Assembly: GCA_951804985.1 (NCBI GenBank)
Contig: OX638131.1
Coordinates: 61,202,131 to 61,266,130 of the forward strand
Length of the DNA: 64,000 bases
From: Dryomyza anilis
Lineage: Eukaryota > Arthropoda > Insecta > Diptera > Dryomyzidae
Direction of reading: 5' to 3'
Part shown: piece after piece, positions 62,815-64,000 of the stretch
Layout: each line of letters opens with the position of its first letter
How positions within the stretch are numbered: position 1 is the first letter of the stretch
Notes under the pieces: model-generated
What the model saw: only the letters and a program-made list of their open reading frames with translations
What the model was told of the DNA's origin: nothing
The model's database searches: none
Program-made: the position numbers and the translations under genes

Positions 62815-63740
62815 ATTGTCAATATATTGAGTCGAGGGAAAAGTTCGTTGCATCTTTTAACAAAAATGTTTACAAAATTTTCTTATATTTAATATTAATA
62901 TTAAAATTATTTAACAAAAATATGTTTCGTTTTTATTGATAACTTTTTTTCAGTTTTCTGGTAAAACGTCCCAGCCGAGTCGAGTCATTAAAGATGCGTG
63001 TCGTCTGTCATTGACTTTGATTGTTCACTTTTAATTCATGTGGTACACAAATATTGAGATTCTCTTTGTATGCAGCGGAATGAACATGGTTTTGTCAATT
63101 ACTGTCGTTTCTATATTTTATGATTTAACCACTGTAAAATACATATTGTATTCGATAAAACTAGAGCACGACCAATTCATTATTGCATTACTCTATTTTA
63201 TGGTCGACTAACAACATTAAATTATGACGCAGGACACGGCGCAGAAAAAATAATTTTATTTTTATCCAAATGGAAAATTATCGTATATTACTCTGTAGTC
63301 TCTACAGTAGACTGGTCCTTATTTTTCGAAATTTTAAATTTAATACTGGTACCCTTTCATTTTGTTTATTATTTGAATGATTATTTTGATCAAAATTTTA
63401 AATCGATTGGATAACTGTAACCTGTCCCTCACGAGCCATTTGTGTTTGATACTTTATTCTGAAAAAATCACTTTTTTCACATAGAAATCAAATTTATAGT
63501 TTGGAAAAACTAAGTACCCAATTTTATATATGCAAAGCATCTTAACAAATTGCCGTTTGCTGTTTTTTGATCAGAGATCCCGACTAGGGATGTCAATCCC
63601 GGGGTTTGAGTCAAATCAGTCCCGAAAAACTGATCACGGGATAATCATTAAATCACGGGATTTCGGATAAACTAGCTCTGCGATAATTTAAACTAAGACT
63701 AAAAGCTATGGCGCATAAACATAGACAATATAAAGTCAAC
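62815..63740 (-). repeat. Dispersed repeat R5, segments a and b (copy 4)
   Basis: Contains segment a (as at 51970) and, directly joined, segment b (as at 58128) through ATTAAATTATGACGCAGG-CACGGCGCA. With the b-c copy this shows the ancestral order a-b-c. Segment b includes GACTAGGGATGT-AATCCCGGG, an end-like motif. Strand is arbitrary. Confidence 0.85.
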
Positions 63741-63849
63741 TTTAAATTTAAAATTTGCTTTTTTACAGTTTATTCTATACAAAAATTACGTAAAGTAAAT
63801 TAATACGTCACACTACCCGTTGTGACACAAGCGTTGTTCTTTTCAGAAG

Positions 63850-64000
63850 TTGTGGAAATACTTAATAGTGGAGATAATATTGAGCAGGTTTCGGACAACT
63901 AATCATAATCTTCGAAGTAAGCTGGTTTTAAACGGTTGATAGAAATGGTATCTGCTTTTTTTTCAAGTTGAATTAAGAAATATTTGTCGAACTTTTTAAG
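63850..64000 (-). pseudogene. Ty3/gypsy integrase C-terminal end, cut by window edge
   Basis: Minus strand from 64000: KKFDKYFLIQLEKKADTISINRLKPAYFEDYD, then a TAG. 'D-S-x-x-RLKPA' closes the integrase chromodomain-proximal region of insect Ty3/gypsy Pol (the segment after the GKG/RT-P block). The frame after the stop continues towards ACVTTGS, like the TTRSGR end of such Pols with changes. The rest of the element is outside the window, so its state is unknown. Confidence 0.65.

Overview
This is AT-rich, intron-like, repeat-dominated DNA from an animal, most probably a higher fly (Schizophora). The grounds are the LINE clades present (LOA/I-like, RTE), copia and Ty3/gypsy relics, many TIR and foldback elements, dispersed families containing CAGACAGACGGAC-type and 'TATACCC..GGGTATAAA' motifs, and one recognisable exon of an insect-type GH27 glycosidase. 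Almost no intact gene is visible. The window is a layered deposit of transposons in which a few host exons and a broken virus-like element are embedded.

Layout. 1-18.3 kb: a decayed virus-like element of the Polinton/Maverick/adintovirus kind (packaging-ATPase halves, a conserved accessory ORF, small basic GGFLP-type and pVI/pX-like proteins, a capsid-family protein, divergent small ORFs). Its ATPase gene is split by a 9.5 kb I/LOA-type LINE (LINE A, 3375-12885). LINE A itself carries a 939 bp TIR element and a second LINE (LINE B, 7838-11466, with an 11 bp target-site duplication). A 420 bp piece of the virus-like element plus the first bases of LINE A is duplicated at the left edge, joined to a copia relic. 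A 1.3 kb TIR element and half of a long-TIR element have also landed in the virus-like module.

18.3-26.3 kb: non-coding repeats (Tc1-like IR/DR element, minisatellites, MITEs, a foldback element). 26328-26500 (minus): first coding exon of a GH27 alpha-galactosidase/alpha-N-acetylgalactosaminidase gene, with signal peptide and a consensus 5' splice site. No further exon of it is seen to the left, so its first intron is very long or the gene is broken. 27-29.6 kb: a complete long-TIR element, an LTR-like promoter segment and a tandem duplication. 29.7-33.3 kb: a second, decayed but longer LINE B copy. 33.4-43.5 kb: nested MITE, solo LTR, tandem arrays and tRNA-like SINE heads.

43.7-45.7 kb: RTE-clade LINE. 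46-52 kb: foldback and TIR elements with further tRNA-like modules. 51782-51919 (minus): a candidate terminal exon of an unidentified gene. 52-59 kb: a ~1.4 kb dispersed repeat (R5) in several differently truncated copies, tandem arrays, a palindromic 16 bp array and the catalytic C-terminus of a Ulp1/SENP-like protease. 59.2-62.4 kb: LOA-type LINE D, split by another insertion. 62615-62731 (minus): candidate terminal exon of another unidentified gene with a poly(A) signal. 62.8-64 kb: another R5 copy and the C-terminal end of a Ty3/gypsy integrase at the window edge.

There is no operon-like cooperation between genes. The informative relationships are nesting order (which element interrupts which), shared repeat families, and the three minus-strand host exons lying in gaps between repeats. 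All element names are by recognition of motifs; no database search was run.
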